Shown here piece after piece: positions 8,452 to 17,129 of a DNA stretch of 64,000 nt. The stretch's first letter is position 1, and every line of letters begins with the position of its first letter. The notes under the pieces were generated by a model, which had not been told where the DNA came from, searched no databases, and saw only the letters and a list, made by a program, of their open reading frames with translations. Both the position numbers and the translations under genes were made by a program. Location: NCBI GenBank assembly GCA_029936815.1, contig JAPYRX010000005.1, positions 2,534 to 66,533 on the forward strand, written 5' to 3'. This DNA comes from Dehalococcoidia bacterium. Lineage in GTDB: Bacteria; Chloroflexota; Dehalococcoidia; Lucifugimonadales; GCA-002694895.

Positions 8452-9129
8452 CTAGATCAGATCCGGTCGTTTGGATGTTGTTTTTATTTTTGACTGATCT
8501 GATCGCCATTTGTCAATTTTTTTGTGATTGCCAGAAAGTAGAACATTAGGAACTTCTAGTTCTCTAAATTTTTGAGGTTTAGTATATACAGGATATTTAA
8601 TCTGATTTGTATTAAATGTTTCCTCAGATAAAGATTCTTTATTACCTAATACCTCTGGTATCATTCTAGATATAACCTCAATAAATATAGCAGTGGGGAT
8701 TTCGCCTCCAGAAAGAATATAATTTCCTATACTGATTTCATACGTGACTAAATTTGAAACAACTCTTTCATCTACTCCTTCATATCTTCCTGATATAATT
8801 ATTATATTTTTGTAATCAATAAAAGTTTTTGCATAATTTTGATCAAGGACTTTGCCTTGAGGAGTCATTAAAATAACAGGAGCATTATTAATATTATGAT
8901 GTTTTTTAATAAATTCAACTCCTTCAAAAATAGGCTCAGGTTTCAATATCATGCCCGGCCCGCCTCCATACACTGTATCATCTAGTTGTTTATGTTTACC
9001 AACCCCAAAAGTTCTTAGATCATAATTATTTATACCTATCAAATCTTTATTAATCCCTTTTTTTATAATTCCTTCATTAAGTGCAGAAGTTATCAAATCA
9101 GGAAATAATGAAAGTGTATAAAAGTTCAT
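8452..9129 (-). CDS. trmD: tRNA (guanine-N1-)-methyltransferase TrmD
   Basis: SPOUT-class methyltransferase that makes m1G37 in tRNAs with G36. It has 225 residues and is complete. The motifs LFPDLI at the N-terminus, DDTVYGGGPGMILKPEPI, and the trefoil-knot segments ISGRYEGVDERV and SIGNYILSGGE are all present. Its start overlaps the mogA stop by four bases. The usual rpsP-rimM-trmD-rplS operon has been split: this pair sits on the opposite strand several genes from rpsP. Confidence 0.96.
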   Translation of the reverse strand: MNFYTLSLFPDLITSALNEGIIKKGINKDLIGINNYDLRTFGVGKHKQLDDTVYGGGPGMILKPEPIFEGVEFIKKHHNINNAPVILMTPQGKVLDQNYAKTFIDYKNIIIISGRYEGVDERVVSNLVTYEISIGNYILSGGEIPTAIFIEVISRMIPEVLGNKESLSEETFNTNQIKYPVYTKPQKFRELEVPNVLLSGNHKKIDKWRSDQSKIKTTSKRPDLI

Positions 9130-9614
9130 CTCTTATTGCTCTCATGATTTGTATTTCCATTTATTAATTCCAAAGCATGTTTGATTAAAGGATAAATAAT
9201 CTCAAGATTTTCTTGTACTGCTTTTGGGCTACCGGGTAAATTAATTACTAATTTATTATGAGAAACCCCTGCTAAAGCTCGAGATAATGCAACATAACTA
9301 GATTTAGAATAATTTTTCACTCTCATCATTTCAGGTATTCCAGGAATCTCATAATCAATAACTTGTTTAGTAGCTTCAGGAGTCACATCTCTTGGCCCAA
9401 TTCCTGTGCCCCCAGTCGTTAATATCAATTCTAACTCTGAATTATCACATAAATCATTTAATAATTTAACAATGCTTGAAACATCGTCAGGCACAATATT
9501 ATGTGAACACAAAATATTGCGTGATCCCATAAATTCAATTATTTTAGGACCGCTCAAATCTTTGTTTGTTCCTAAACTTGTAGAATCACTAATTGTAATA
9601 ACAGCATATTTCAT
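9126..9614 (-). CDS. mog: MogA/MoaB-family molybdopterin adenylyltransferase
   Basis: Enzyme of molybdenum cofactor synthesis, 162 residues. It carries the MoCF signature TTGGTGIGPRDVTPEAT and the C-terminal NLPGSPKAVQENLE. By family knowledge such proteins adenylate molybdopterin before metal insertion. The neighbours are translation genes, not other moa genes, so its pathway partners lie elsewhere. The gene starts at the ATG at 9614. Whether it is MogA or the related MoaB cannot be settled by eye. Confidence 0.87.
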   Translation of the reverse strand: MKYAVITISDSTSLGTNKDLSGPKIIEFMGSRNILCSHNIVPDDVSSIVKLLNDLCDNSELELILTTGGTGIGPRDVTPEATKQVIDYEIPGIPEMMRVKNYSKSSYVALSRALAGVSHNKLVINLPGSPKAVQENLEIIYPLIKHALELINGNTNHESNKR

Positions 9615-9734
9615 ATAAAAATTCTTTTGATTTAAATTAATTATATATTAAAAAACAACTTTATTTACCTTGGAAACACTTTTCTTAATTTGCAAAACTC
9701 TATGTCATAATAAAAATATACAATCATATAAAAA

Positions 9735-10634
9735 ATGGAAATTTATCATACTCCTGTTTTAACAAAAGAAATAATTGAAAATTTATATATTTCTCCTAAT
9801 AGTACTAATATTATAGATTGTACTCTTGGTGAAGGAGGGATAAGTAAATCTATTTTAGATAATTTAGATGATATTAATATAATTGGAATCGATACAGATA
9901 AATCTATATTAGATATTGCAAAAAAAAGACTTGCAAAATATAAAACTATAACTTACATGCATGATAATTATATAAATATTAGTAAGTGTAAAAAATCTTT
10001 CAATATAGAATCAACGCACAATATAATATTTGATTTCGGACTTTCAAATTATCATCTCAGAAATACTAATAAAGCTTTTAGTTTTGACAGTCATAATATA
10101 CTAGATATGAGATTTAATGAAAATGACAATTTGAACGCACATAAAATTATCAATGAATATAACAAACAAGAATTAAAAGAAATTCTTATGATATATGCAG
10201 ATTTTCCAAATAATGCAAATACCGATAAACTTTTGCAATATATTATACAAAACAGACCAATAGACACCTGTGAAAACTTGAAAAAAATATGTTTAAATTT
10301 TCATAGAAATTTACCGTATAAAAGAGCATTGCAAAATATAACAAGAATTTTCCAGGCAATAAGAATAGAAGTAAACAATGAATTTGAGAATATTAAAAAT
10401 GGATTGGACGAAGCTCTATCAGCAATCGATGTCAAAGGAAAAGTATTTGCTATCACTTATCATTCAGGAGAAGATAAAATTGTTAAAAAGATTTTCAGAG
10501 ACTATAAATTTAGTACTAATATCAAAAAATATAATATTGTTAACAAAAAAGTAATCAAACCAAAATATGAAGAACAAAAATCAAATCCAAATAGCCGAAG
10601 TGCAAAATTAAGAATCATAGAAAGAATTTTATAA
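9735..10634 (+). CDS. rsmH: 16S rRNA (cytosine-1402-N4)-methyltransferase RsmH
   Basis: SAM-dependent methyltransferase acting on 16S rRNA C1402, 299 residues. Family features are YHTPVLTKEIIENL at the N-terminus, DCTLGEGGISKSIL (SAM-binding), FDFGLSNYHLRN, the DMRFN segment, FQAIRIEVNNE, and AITYHSGEDKIVK near the end. The conserved LGxS and RAFSF-type regions are somewhat degenerate (NKAFSFDS). It opens an rsmH-ftsA-ftsZ cluster that lacks the mraZ, ftsL, ftsI and mur genes normally in between. Confidence 0.93.
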   Translation: MEIYHTPVLTKEIIENLYISPNSTNIIDCTLGEGGISKSILDNLDDINIIGIDTDKSILDIAKKRLAKYKTITYMHDNYINISKCKKSFNIESTHNIIFDFGLSNYHLRNTNKAFSFDSHNILDMRFNENDNLNAHKIINEYNKQELKEILMIYADFPNNANTDKLLQYIIQNRPIDTCENLKKICLNFHRNLPYKRALQNITRIFQAIRIEVNNEFENIKNGLDEALSAIDVKGKVFAITYHSGEDKIVKKIFRDYKFSTNIKKYNIVNKKVIKPKYEEQKSNPNSRSAKLRIIERIL

Positions 10635-10656
10635 ATCAAGATCTAATAACATAAAT

Positions 10657-12003
10657 ATGGATTACAATATAATTACAGCAATAGATATAGGAACAACAAA
10701 GATAGCTACTATTGTAGTTAAATATTCCAAGCCCGGTAATATTGAAATATTAGGACACAGTGTAGTTCCATGTAAGGGATTAAGTAAAGGAAATATAGTA
10801 GATGTTGAAAAAACAGCAGAAGGAATCAAACAATCTTTAGAAGTTTTAAAAGAATATTATAACCTTAATATTAAATCTGCTTTTTTAGGAATAACAGGCT
10901 CACATGTAAATTTCGAAGATAGATGGGACAAATTAGAAGGGGTTGCTCTCACAGGAGTAATAACAAGACAAGATATTATAAAAAACCCATTGAAAAATTC
11001 GCAACAGGAAATTAATAATAAATCAATTTTACATTCAATACCAGTCGGATATTCGGTTGACGGGTCTGAAGAATTATTAAATCCAATAGGAATGCATAGT
11101 GCAGATTTATCAGTAAGAACTCATTTGATATCTGCATCTCCATCTGCAATAAACAAATTAATACAATCTGCAACTAATGCAGGAATAGTATCAGATGGAA
11201 TAATACTAGAGCCGCTAGCAAGTTCACATGCAGTTATTTCAGACAAGGAAAAAATGGATGGCGTGCTTATGATAGATATTGGTGGAGGAACAACAGATCT
11301 AATGTTCTTTAAAAACAAGACTGTAAGTTACACAGGTGTAATACCTGTAGGTGGATATCATTTCACCAATGATATAGCTACTACATATAAAATTGATACT
11401 CGTGAAGCTGAATATATAAAAATAAAATATGGTTCCGCTATCCAAAATATTAAGAATAATAAAATCGAATCCATAAAAATGAAAAGTGAGTTATCAAACG
11501 AACCAATCGAAGTTCCGCATACCGAGCTAATAAGACTTACACGAGATCGATCTGAAGAATTAGTTAAATTAATTGCTATAAAAACTAAAGAAATAAATTT
11601 CAAAAACAATCCAGATTACAAAATAATTCTTACAGGAGGGACAAGTAATTTATATGGACTTGAAAAATTAATATCAAACAACATTACTTCAAATATAAGA
11701 ACAGGTATTCCAAAAGAAGGATTAAATGAAAATATTAAAATAATCAATTTACCTGAAGAATTGAAAAACCCTAGATTTTCAACTGTATTAGGCATGATTC
11801 TTTGGACAGTGGGTGGTGTAATGAATGAAACATCTGATTCAAGTTTTCACCCTGGGAAAATTGAAAAAAATGACCCTTATTCTTATTCCATTAACACTCA
11901 AATAAAGTATTTAATGAATATTCTGAATACATTTTTTAAAAATATTTTTAAAACTAGCCAGCAGATAATAAACAGTATTAACAAAAAGGGAGATCAAAAA
12001 TGA
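10657..12003 (+). CDS. ftsA: Cell division protein FtsA
   Basis: Actin-like protein that tethers FtsZ to the membrane, 448 residues. The phosphate-1 loop AIDIGTTKIATIVV lies at residues 8-21, the phosphate-2 loop DIGGGTTDLMFF near 208, and the adenosine segment ILTGGTSNLYGLE near 325. The C-terminus is a basic, amphipathic stretch (residues about 420-448) that fits a membrane-targeting helix. It overlaps the ftsZ start by four bases, so the two are coupled. Confidence 0.95.
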   Translation: MDYNIITAIDIGTTKIATIVVKYSKPGNIEILGHSVVPCKGLSKGNIVDVEKTAEGIKQSLEVLKEYYNLNIKSAFLGITGSHVNFEDRWDKLEGVALTGVITRQDIIKNPLKNSQQEINNKSILHSIPVGYSVDGSEELLNPIGMHSADLSVRTHLISASPSAINKLIQSATNAGIVSDGIILEPLASSHAVISDKEKMDGVLMIDIGGGTTDLMFFKNKTVSYTGVIPVGGYHFTNDIATTYKIDTREAEYIKIKYGSAIQNIKNNKIESIKMKSELSNEPIEVPHTELIRLTRDRSEELVKLIAIKTKEINFKNNPDYKIILTGGTSNLYGLEKLISNNITSNIRTGIPKEGLNENIKIINLPEELKNPRFSTVLGMILWTVGGVMNETSDSSFHPGKIEKNDPYSYSINTQIKYLMNILNTFFKNIFKTSQQIINSINKKGDQK

Positions 12004-13079
12004 CTATTAGTAATGAGATGTTAGGATCAGCAAAAATCAAAGTTCTAGGTGTTGGAGGCGGAGGTTGCAATGCGATAACAAGAATGTACAAGCAAAGAAT
12101 AGTAGGAGTAGATTACTTAGCGTTAAATACAGATTCGCAATCCCTACTTAGTATGGACATTCCAGATAGTATAAGAATTGGAGAAAAATTAACTAAAGGT
12201 CAAGGAGTTGGCGGTGACCCCAAAAAAGGCGGCGAATCAGCTGAAGAATCTCAAGCAGAAATTCAGTCAAAACTAATTGGTGCCGACATGATATTTATAG
12301 CTGCCGGAATGGGTGGTGGTACAGGAACTGGAGCAGCACCTGTAGTTGCAAAAATTGCTAAAGAAACAACTGACGCCTTAGTTGTAGGAGTTGTTACAAA
12401 ACCATTTGAATTCGAAGGAAACAGAAGAGCAAAAGTAGCAGAAGAAGGTATCAAAGAACTAAGCAAACATTGTGATACACTTTTAGCAATCCCAAATGAA
12501 AGATTAACTATAATTTGTGACGAAGAAATAACTACTGAAAATGCATTTAGAATGGCAGATGATGTACTAAGAATTGGAGTACAATCAATAGCTGAAGTTG
12601 TAACAACAACAGGAGAAATAAATACTGATTTTGCAGACGTAAACGCAATAATGAGAAATGCAGGCCCTGCATGGATGTCCATAGGTTACGGAGCAGGAGA
12701 AGATAGAGCTAAAGATGCAGTTAGGCAAGCATTACAAAACCCACTCCTTGATATATCCATAGATGGAGCAAAAGGAGTTCTGTTTAATATAGTTGGAGGT
12801 ACAGACTTAAGACTAGATGAACTAAAAATTGCTGCAGAAGAAATCAATAAATTAGCTGACCCAAATGTAAACATGATATTTGGAATGGGAACAGATGAAA
12901 AAATGAATAGTGAAATTAGAGTTACTATCATTGCAACGGGTTTTGAAACAAACGAATCATATATAGATATGAACGATACGTCTCATGACATCTTTAAGAT
13001 CTTAGATGAGGATGAGGAACAAAAATACGCACCGGTAGATCTACCTCCATTTCTAAGAAAATATGTTCAAAATATGTAA
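12000..13079 (+). CDS. ftsZ: Cell division protein FtsZ
   Basis: Tubulin-like GTPase of the division ring, 359 residues. It has KVLGVGGGGCNAI at the N-terminus, the tubulin signature GGGTGTGAAPVVA near residue 103, the T7 loop NTDFADVNAIM and the synergy site near 205-215. The globular core ends near residue 320, followed by a very short linker of roughly 25 acidic residues. The C-terminal peptide DLPPFLRKYVQ fits the FtsA-binding tail. A good GGGAG precedes the ATG. A terminator hairpin lies just after the gene. Confidence 0.97.
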   Translation: MTISNEMLGSAKIKVLGVGGGGCNAITRMYKQRIVGVDYLALNTDSQSLLSMDIPDSIRIGEKLTKGQGVGGDPKKGGESAEESQAEIQSKLIGADMIFIAAGMGGGTGTGAAPVVAKIAKETTDALVVGVVTKPFEFEGNRRAKVAEEGIKELSKHCDTLLAIPNERLTIICDEEITTENAFRMADDVLRIGVQSIAEVVTTTGEINTDFADVNAIMRNAGPAWMSIGYGAGEDRAKDAVRQALQNPLLDISIDGAKGVLFNIVGGTDLRLDELKIAAEEINKLADPNVNMIFGMGTDEKMNSEIRVTIIATGFETNESYIDMNDTSHDIFKILDEDEEQKYAPVDLPPFLRKYVQNM

Positions 13080-13101
13080 AGAACAATAAAAAATACCGAA
13101 T

Positions 13102-13136
13102 AAAAAAAAGTCGTTGTAAAAAACGGCTTTTTTTTA
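13102..13136 (+). terminator. Rho-independent terminator after ftsZ
   Basis: A run of A is followed by AGTCGTT, a loop of about six bases, AACGGCT and eight T residues. The stem has one G-U pair and the A and T tracts extend it. It lies 23 bases after the ftsZ stop and directly before the nrdR promoter, separating the two units. Confidence 0.85.
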
Positions 13137-13166
13137 TTGACACACATCAACATATAGTAGTAAATT
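13137..13166 (+). promoter_or_regulatory. Promoter of nrdR-nrdJ
   Basis: A perfect TTGACA (13137-13142) is followed after 18 bases by TAAATT (13161-13166), a 4/6 match to the -10 consensus. The first NrdR-like box lies inside the spacer and the second just downstream of the start point, which fits repression. The -10 assignment is tentative. Confidence 0.55.
13145..13160 (+). promoter_or_regulatory. Putative NrdR box 1
   Basis: The sequence around the core ATATAGT matches the 16-base NrdR consensus (ACACWATATATWGTGT) at 10 positions by hand count. It is paired with a better box whose start is 30 bases downstream, about three helical turns, close to the spacing reported for NrdR box pairs. 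Confidence 0.6.
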
Positions 13167-13174
13167 AATTTCTA

Positions 13175-13190
13175 TCCCCATATATTGTGG
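13175..13190 (+). promoter_or_regulatory. Putative NrdR box 2
   Basis: The sequence CCCCATATATTGTGG agrees with the NrdR consensus at 12 of 16 positions by hand count. It lies 18 bases upstream of the chosen nrdR start and forms a tandem pair with box 1, implying autoregulation of nrdR and control of nrdJ. Confidence 0.68.
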
Positions 13191-13208
13191 TTGGTAAATA
13201 ATAAAATT

Positions 13209-13670
13209 ATGATTTGTCTATATTGTGATTCTAAATTATCTAAAGTTGTAGATTCTAGAGATATTTCAAAAGGTATCCGAAGAAGAAGAGAATGCTTGAA
13301 ATGCAGTAAAAGATTTACAACGTATGAAACAATTCAGACGAAATCTATTGTAGTTACTAAAACAGACGGCAGAAATGAAGAGTTTGATGAAACAAAAATA
13401 TGGAGTAGTTTAAATAAAGCTTGCGCCAAAAGACCAATATCTAATAGATCATTAAATAAAATTGTACTAGATATTGAATCCGAGATAGACAAATACGGAA
13501 AAAATGAAATAAGCTCTAAAAATATTGGGCAGATAATCATGAATAGCTTAGAAAAATTAGATAGAGTGTCATACATAAGATTTGCAAGTGTATATAGAGA
13601 GTTTGAGAGTATCGAAACTTTTAGAAAAGAAATTGACACTTTATTATTAAGTGAAAAAAATAAAAATTAA
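13209..13670 (+). CDS. nrdR: Transcriptional repressor NrdR
   Basis: Zinc-ribbon and ATP-cone repressor of ribonucleotide reductase genes, 153 residues from the ATG at 13209. The frame is open to 13185, but the family begins directly at M-x-CPYC, here MICLYCDSKLSKVVDSR. The zinc ribbon cysteines are CLYC and CLKCSKRFTT. The ATP-cone starts at IVVTKTDGRNEEFDE. It lies 29 bases before nrdJ and downstream of two NrdR-like boxes, so it probably represses its own operon when dATP is high. Confidence 0.95.
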   Translation: MICLYCDSKLSKVVDSRDISKGIRRRRECLKCSKRFTTYETIQTKSIVVTKTDGRNEEFDETKIWSSLNKACAKRPISNRSLNKIVLDIESEIDKYGKNEISSKNIGQIIMNSLEKLDRVSYIRFASVYREFESIETFRKEIDTLLLSEKNKN

Positions 13671-13699
13671 GATATGTCTTAATTGAAGGAGTTATCAAA

Positions 13700-16075
13700 A
13701 TGGTTACAAAAGAAAATGGAATGTTTACAGATAATGCATTAAAAATTTTGGAAAAAAGATATCTTTTAAAAGATGCTAATAACGAAATAATTGAAACTCC
13801 AAAAGAAATGTTTATTAGAATCTCCAAGCATATTGCAAAACAAGAAGAAAGATATGGAGCTAATGAAGAAGAATTAAAAATATGGGAAGATAAATTTTTC
13901 AATGTAATGTGGAATCTTGATTTTATGGCAAATAGCCCTACCCTTATGAATGCTGGGACTGGAGCAGGAACTCTAAGTGCATGTTATGTATTGGATATAG
14001 AAGATAGTATGCAAGGAATCATGACTGCTGCTTCTGAACAAGCAATGATAGAAAAATATGGAGGGGGTATTGGATTTTCTTTAAGTAATATAAGGCCACT
14101 AGGAAATACAATACAAACTACTCATGGAAAAGCATGCGGCCCGATAGCGGTTTTAAATCTTCTTTCTGAGGTTGGATCAATGATTACACAAGGAGGTAAA
14201 AGAGACGGAGCACACATGGCAATAATGTCTGTTTATCACCCAAATATAAAAGATTTCATAACATGTAAAACTGTAGAAGAAGAAATAAGTAATTTCAATA
14301 TTTCAGTAGGCGCAGATTCGAATTTCATGAAAGCAGTCAAAGAAGATAAATACATCAACCTCACATGGCCAATAGACAATAAAATTTATGTTACTCCTAA
14401 AAAAGATAACGGCGAATATGTTAAAGCTAGAGAAATATATAATATGATGATAGGCGGTGCATGGAAAAATGGTGAGCCCGGAATGGTTTGGCTAGATAAA
14501 ATAAACGAAGATAATACAACTCCTGAAATTGGCCAAATCAATGCAACCAATCCTTGCGGTGAACAACCATTGCTTTCTGGAGAATCATGTAATTTAGGAA
14601 GTATAAACTTAGGCAATTTTGTTATAGACCAAGAATTCCAGGAAGATAGGTTTATTGAGACAGTAAGAACTTGTGTAAGATTTTTAGATAATGTGATTGA
14701 TGCTAATAATCATCCAACAAAAACAACTATAGAAATGAATTCATTAACAAGAAAAATAGGTCTTGGTTTAATGGGATGGGCTGATCTTCTAATTAGAATG
14801 GATATTCCTTATGATTCTGATCAAGCAATAGTATTAGGCGATAAAATCGGATCTTTATTAAAAGACACAGCAGATAGATACAGCTCTCATCTTGGCAAAC
14901 TAAAAGGTGACTTTCCTGCATTTGACAAAAGTACATTAAATGAAAAACAGGGAGGTGAATGGGAAACGATGAGAAATGCATGGAGGTTAAGCATAGCTCC
15001 TACTGGAACTATAAGTATGATATCCAATTGCTCAAGTGGAATAGAACCTCTATTTGGAATTGCTTACAAAAAACATAACATGTCTGCTTCATTAGAAGGT
15101 ATAGAACTATTTTATGTAAACGACGACCTTAAAGATCAATTACAAAACAATGTAATCGAAGAAAACAATGAAGAAATCGATCTTGATAAATATTTAAAAG
15201 GTGGCGGAGATATACGATCGCTAATGACTGAGGACCAAAACAAAATTTTTACTGAAAGCACTCTAATCCCTCCAAAGTGGCACGTTAAAACTCAAGCTGT
15301 ATTTCAAAAATATGTAGACAGCGGAATCTCTAAAACCATTAATTTACCTAATCAAGCATCAAAAGCAGACGTGGAAGAAGCATATACCTTAGCTTGGGAA
15401 TTAGGTTGCAAGGGAATAACAGTATACCGATCAGGTAGTAGAGAAAAAGAAGTATTAGTTTCTACAAACAATGATAAAAATACAAAAAACACTAATCAAC
15501 AACCACAAAGTAAAATACTTAATACTAATATTCCTGAACCCCGAAATAGACCTTCTGTAGTACCTGGAGTAACTGAAAAGATTCGGACAGGTCATGGAAA
15601 TATGTATGTAACTGTAAATTTCGACCAACAATCGGACCCTTTTGAATTATTTGCAAACCTCGGAAAAGCAGGATCTAGTGATTCAGCTAATTTGGAAGCT
15701 GTCTCTAGGCTGATTTCATTGGCACTTCGGTCTGGAATACAACCTAAAGAAATAGTGAATGAGCTAAAAGGAATATCAGACTTACCGGCATGGGATAATG
15801 GTAACCTTATATTATCTGCCCCTGATGCAGTTGCTCAAGTATTAATCAAACATTCAGATAGTGATATGTTAAACAATGTTGGTATAAATATATCCGAATC
15901 TGATAGCTTAAATAATATTAATGAATCTTCAAATGGCAACGGTAAAGAAAAAAAATCTTCACTTCATATACAAGGAAAAATAGGTAACTCTTGCCCTGAA
16001 TGTCACGGATCTAATTTGATCTTTGAGGAAGGATGTTTAAATTGCCATGAATGTGGCTATTCTAAATGTGGTTAA
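13700..16075 (+). CDS. nrdJ: Adenosylcobalamin-dependent (class II) ribonucleotide reductase
   Basis: Converts ribonucleotides to deoxyribonucleotides using a cobalamin radical, 791 residues. Recognisable parts are NSPTLMNAG and the active-site cysteine in LSACYVLDIEDS, the NPCGEQPLL catalytic N-C-E motif, SCNLGSINL, APTGTISMI and KGITVYRSGSRE. A C-terminal segment of seven cysteines (from CPECHG onwards) forms the redox-active, zinc-ribbon-like tail. A strong AAGGAG precedes the start. Coupling to nrdR means cobalamin is required for DNA precursor synthesis unless another class is encoded elsewhere. Confidence 0.96.
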   Translation: MVTKENGMFTDNALKILEKRYLLKDANNEIIETPKEMFIRISKHIAKQEERYGANEEELKIWEDKFFNVMWNLDFMANSPTLMNAGTGAGTLSACYVLDIEDSMQGIMTAASEQAMIEKYGGGIGFSLSNIRPLGNTIQTTHGKACGPIAVLNLLSEVGSMITQGGKRDGAHMAIMSVYHPNIKDFITCKTVEEEISNFNISVGADSNFMKAVKEDKYINLTWPIDNKIYVTPKKDNGEYVKAREIYNMMIGGAWKNGEPGMVWLDKINEDNTTPEIGQINATNPCGEQPLLSGESCNLGSINLGNFVIDQEFQEDRFIETVRTCVRFLDNVIDANNHPTKTTIEMNSLTRKIGLGLMGWADLLIRMDIPYDSDQAIVLGDKIGSLLKDTADRYSSHLGKLKGDFPAFDKSTLNEKQGGEWETMRNAWRLSIAPTGTISMISNCSSGIEPLFGIAYKKHNMSASLEGIELFYVNDDLKDQLQNNVIEENNEEIDLDKYLKGGGDIRSLMTEDQNKIFTESTLIPPKWHVKTQAVFQKYVDSGISKTINLPNQASKADVEEAYTLAWELGCKGITVYRSGSREKEVLVSTNNDKNTKNTNQQPQSKILNTNIPEPRNRPSVVPGVTEKIRTGHGNMYVTVNFDQQSDPFELFANLGKAGSSDSANLEAVSRLISLALRSGIQPKEIVNELKGISDLPAWDNGNLILSAPDAVAQVLIKHSDSDMLNNVGINISESDSLNNINESSNGNGKEKKSSLHIQGKIGNSCPECHGSNLIFEEGCLNCHECGYSKCG

Positions 16076-16093
16076 GCACATTAATAATTTGAT

Positions 16094-17128
16094 ATGAATA
16101 CATACTCCAAGCCAATTATAGCTATTACCATGGGAGATCCTTGCGGAATTGGCCCTGAAATAATATGTAAATCGCTAAATGAATTAATACACATACATGA
16201 TTTTCAACCAATTATTTTAGGGAACCTTGATGCATTGGAATATACAAAAGAAATCACAAAAACTCATTTGAAATTTATGGAAATTGACAATGCTAACCGA
16301 TTGTCTTCTTTATCTGATAAAATTATACCTGTAATAGATGATTCAAATTTGGATTTCAGTCAAATATCACCAGGAAAGATTTCTGCACAAGCTGGGTCTG
16401 CATCAATTACGTGGGTTCAACACTCAGGAAAATTAGCAATGGATAAATCAATAGATGCTATAGTTTCTTCTCCTATCAACAAAGAAGCTTGTAGGCTTAC
16501 AGGAAACAAACTTATAGGGCATATGGAATTATTTCAAAATCAAACAAAATCTTATAATGTAGCAACAATGCTAATGACTCCAGGACTAAGAGTTGTTCAT
16601 TTATCAACACATAAAGCATTAATAAAAGCATGTGAATTAGTAACATTTAAAAATGTATTCACTTCAATAGAGCTAATACATAACGAATTTAAAAAATGGG
16701 GGTTTAAAGATCCTAAAATAGGTGTCGCAGCCCTAAATCCTCACGGTTCTGATGGAGGATTATTTGGTACAGAAGAAAAAGAACAAATTCAACCTGCTGT
16801 TGAAAAAGCTCAATCTGAGCGAATAAATGTACAAGGGCCAATACCAGCAGACACTATATTTAACCAGGCAATAGATGGCAAATATGATGTTGTTCTAGCA
16901 CAATACCATGACCAAGGTCATATCCCTATAAAAGTTCATAATTGGGAAGAAAGTGTAAGTTTAAATTTAGGATTACCTTTTATTAGAGCATCTGTTGATC
17001 ACGGAACGGCATTTGATATTGCATATAAAGGAATAGCTGACCATACCAGTCTTAAAGAATCAATAAAATTAGCAATACACATTGCTCAAAATAAAAGCTT
17101 ACCAAAATTTATAAGTAAAGATAATTAA
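16094..17128 (+). CDS. pdxA: 4-hydroxythreonine-4-phosphate dehydrogenase PdxA
   Basis: NAD-dependent enzyme of the DXP-dependent vitamin B6 route (or a PdxA2 paralogue of another pathway), 344 residues. It opens IAITMGDPCGIGPEI, the family signature, with metal-binding histidines in the LIGHMELF, LSTHKAL, QYHDQGHIPIK and SVDHGTAFDIAYKG segments. It starts 18 bases after nrdJ and is followed two bases later by proC. A close PdxA2-type relative cannot be excluded by eye. Confidence 0.92.
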   Translation: MNTYSKPIIAITMGDPCGIGPEIICKSLNELIHIHDFQPIILGNLDALEYTKEITKTHLKFMEIDNANRLSSLSDKIIPVIDDSNLDFSQISPGKISAQAGSASITWVQHSGKLAMDKSIDAIVSSPINKEACRLTGNKLIGHMELFQNQTKSYNVATMLMTPGLRVVHLSTHKALIKACELVTFKNVFTSIELIHNEFKKWGFKDPKIGVAALNPHGSDGGLFGTEEKEQIQPAVEKAQSERINVQGPIPADTIFNQAIDGKYDVVLAQYHDQGHIPIKVHNWEESVSLNLGLPFIRASVDHGTAFDIAYKGIADHTSLKESIKLAIHIAQNKSLPKFISKDN

Positions 17129-17129
17129 C

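Noticed and set aside
13185..13208. Eight-residue N-terminal extension of NrdR
   Set aside because: The NrdR family starts directly at the zinc ribbon, and this stretch overlaps the second NrdR box.
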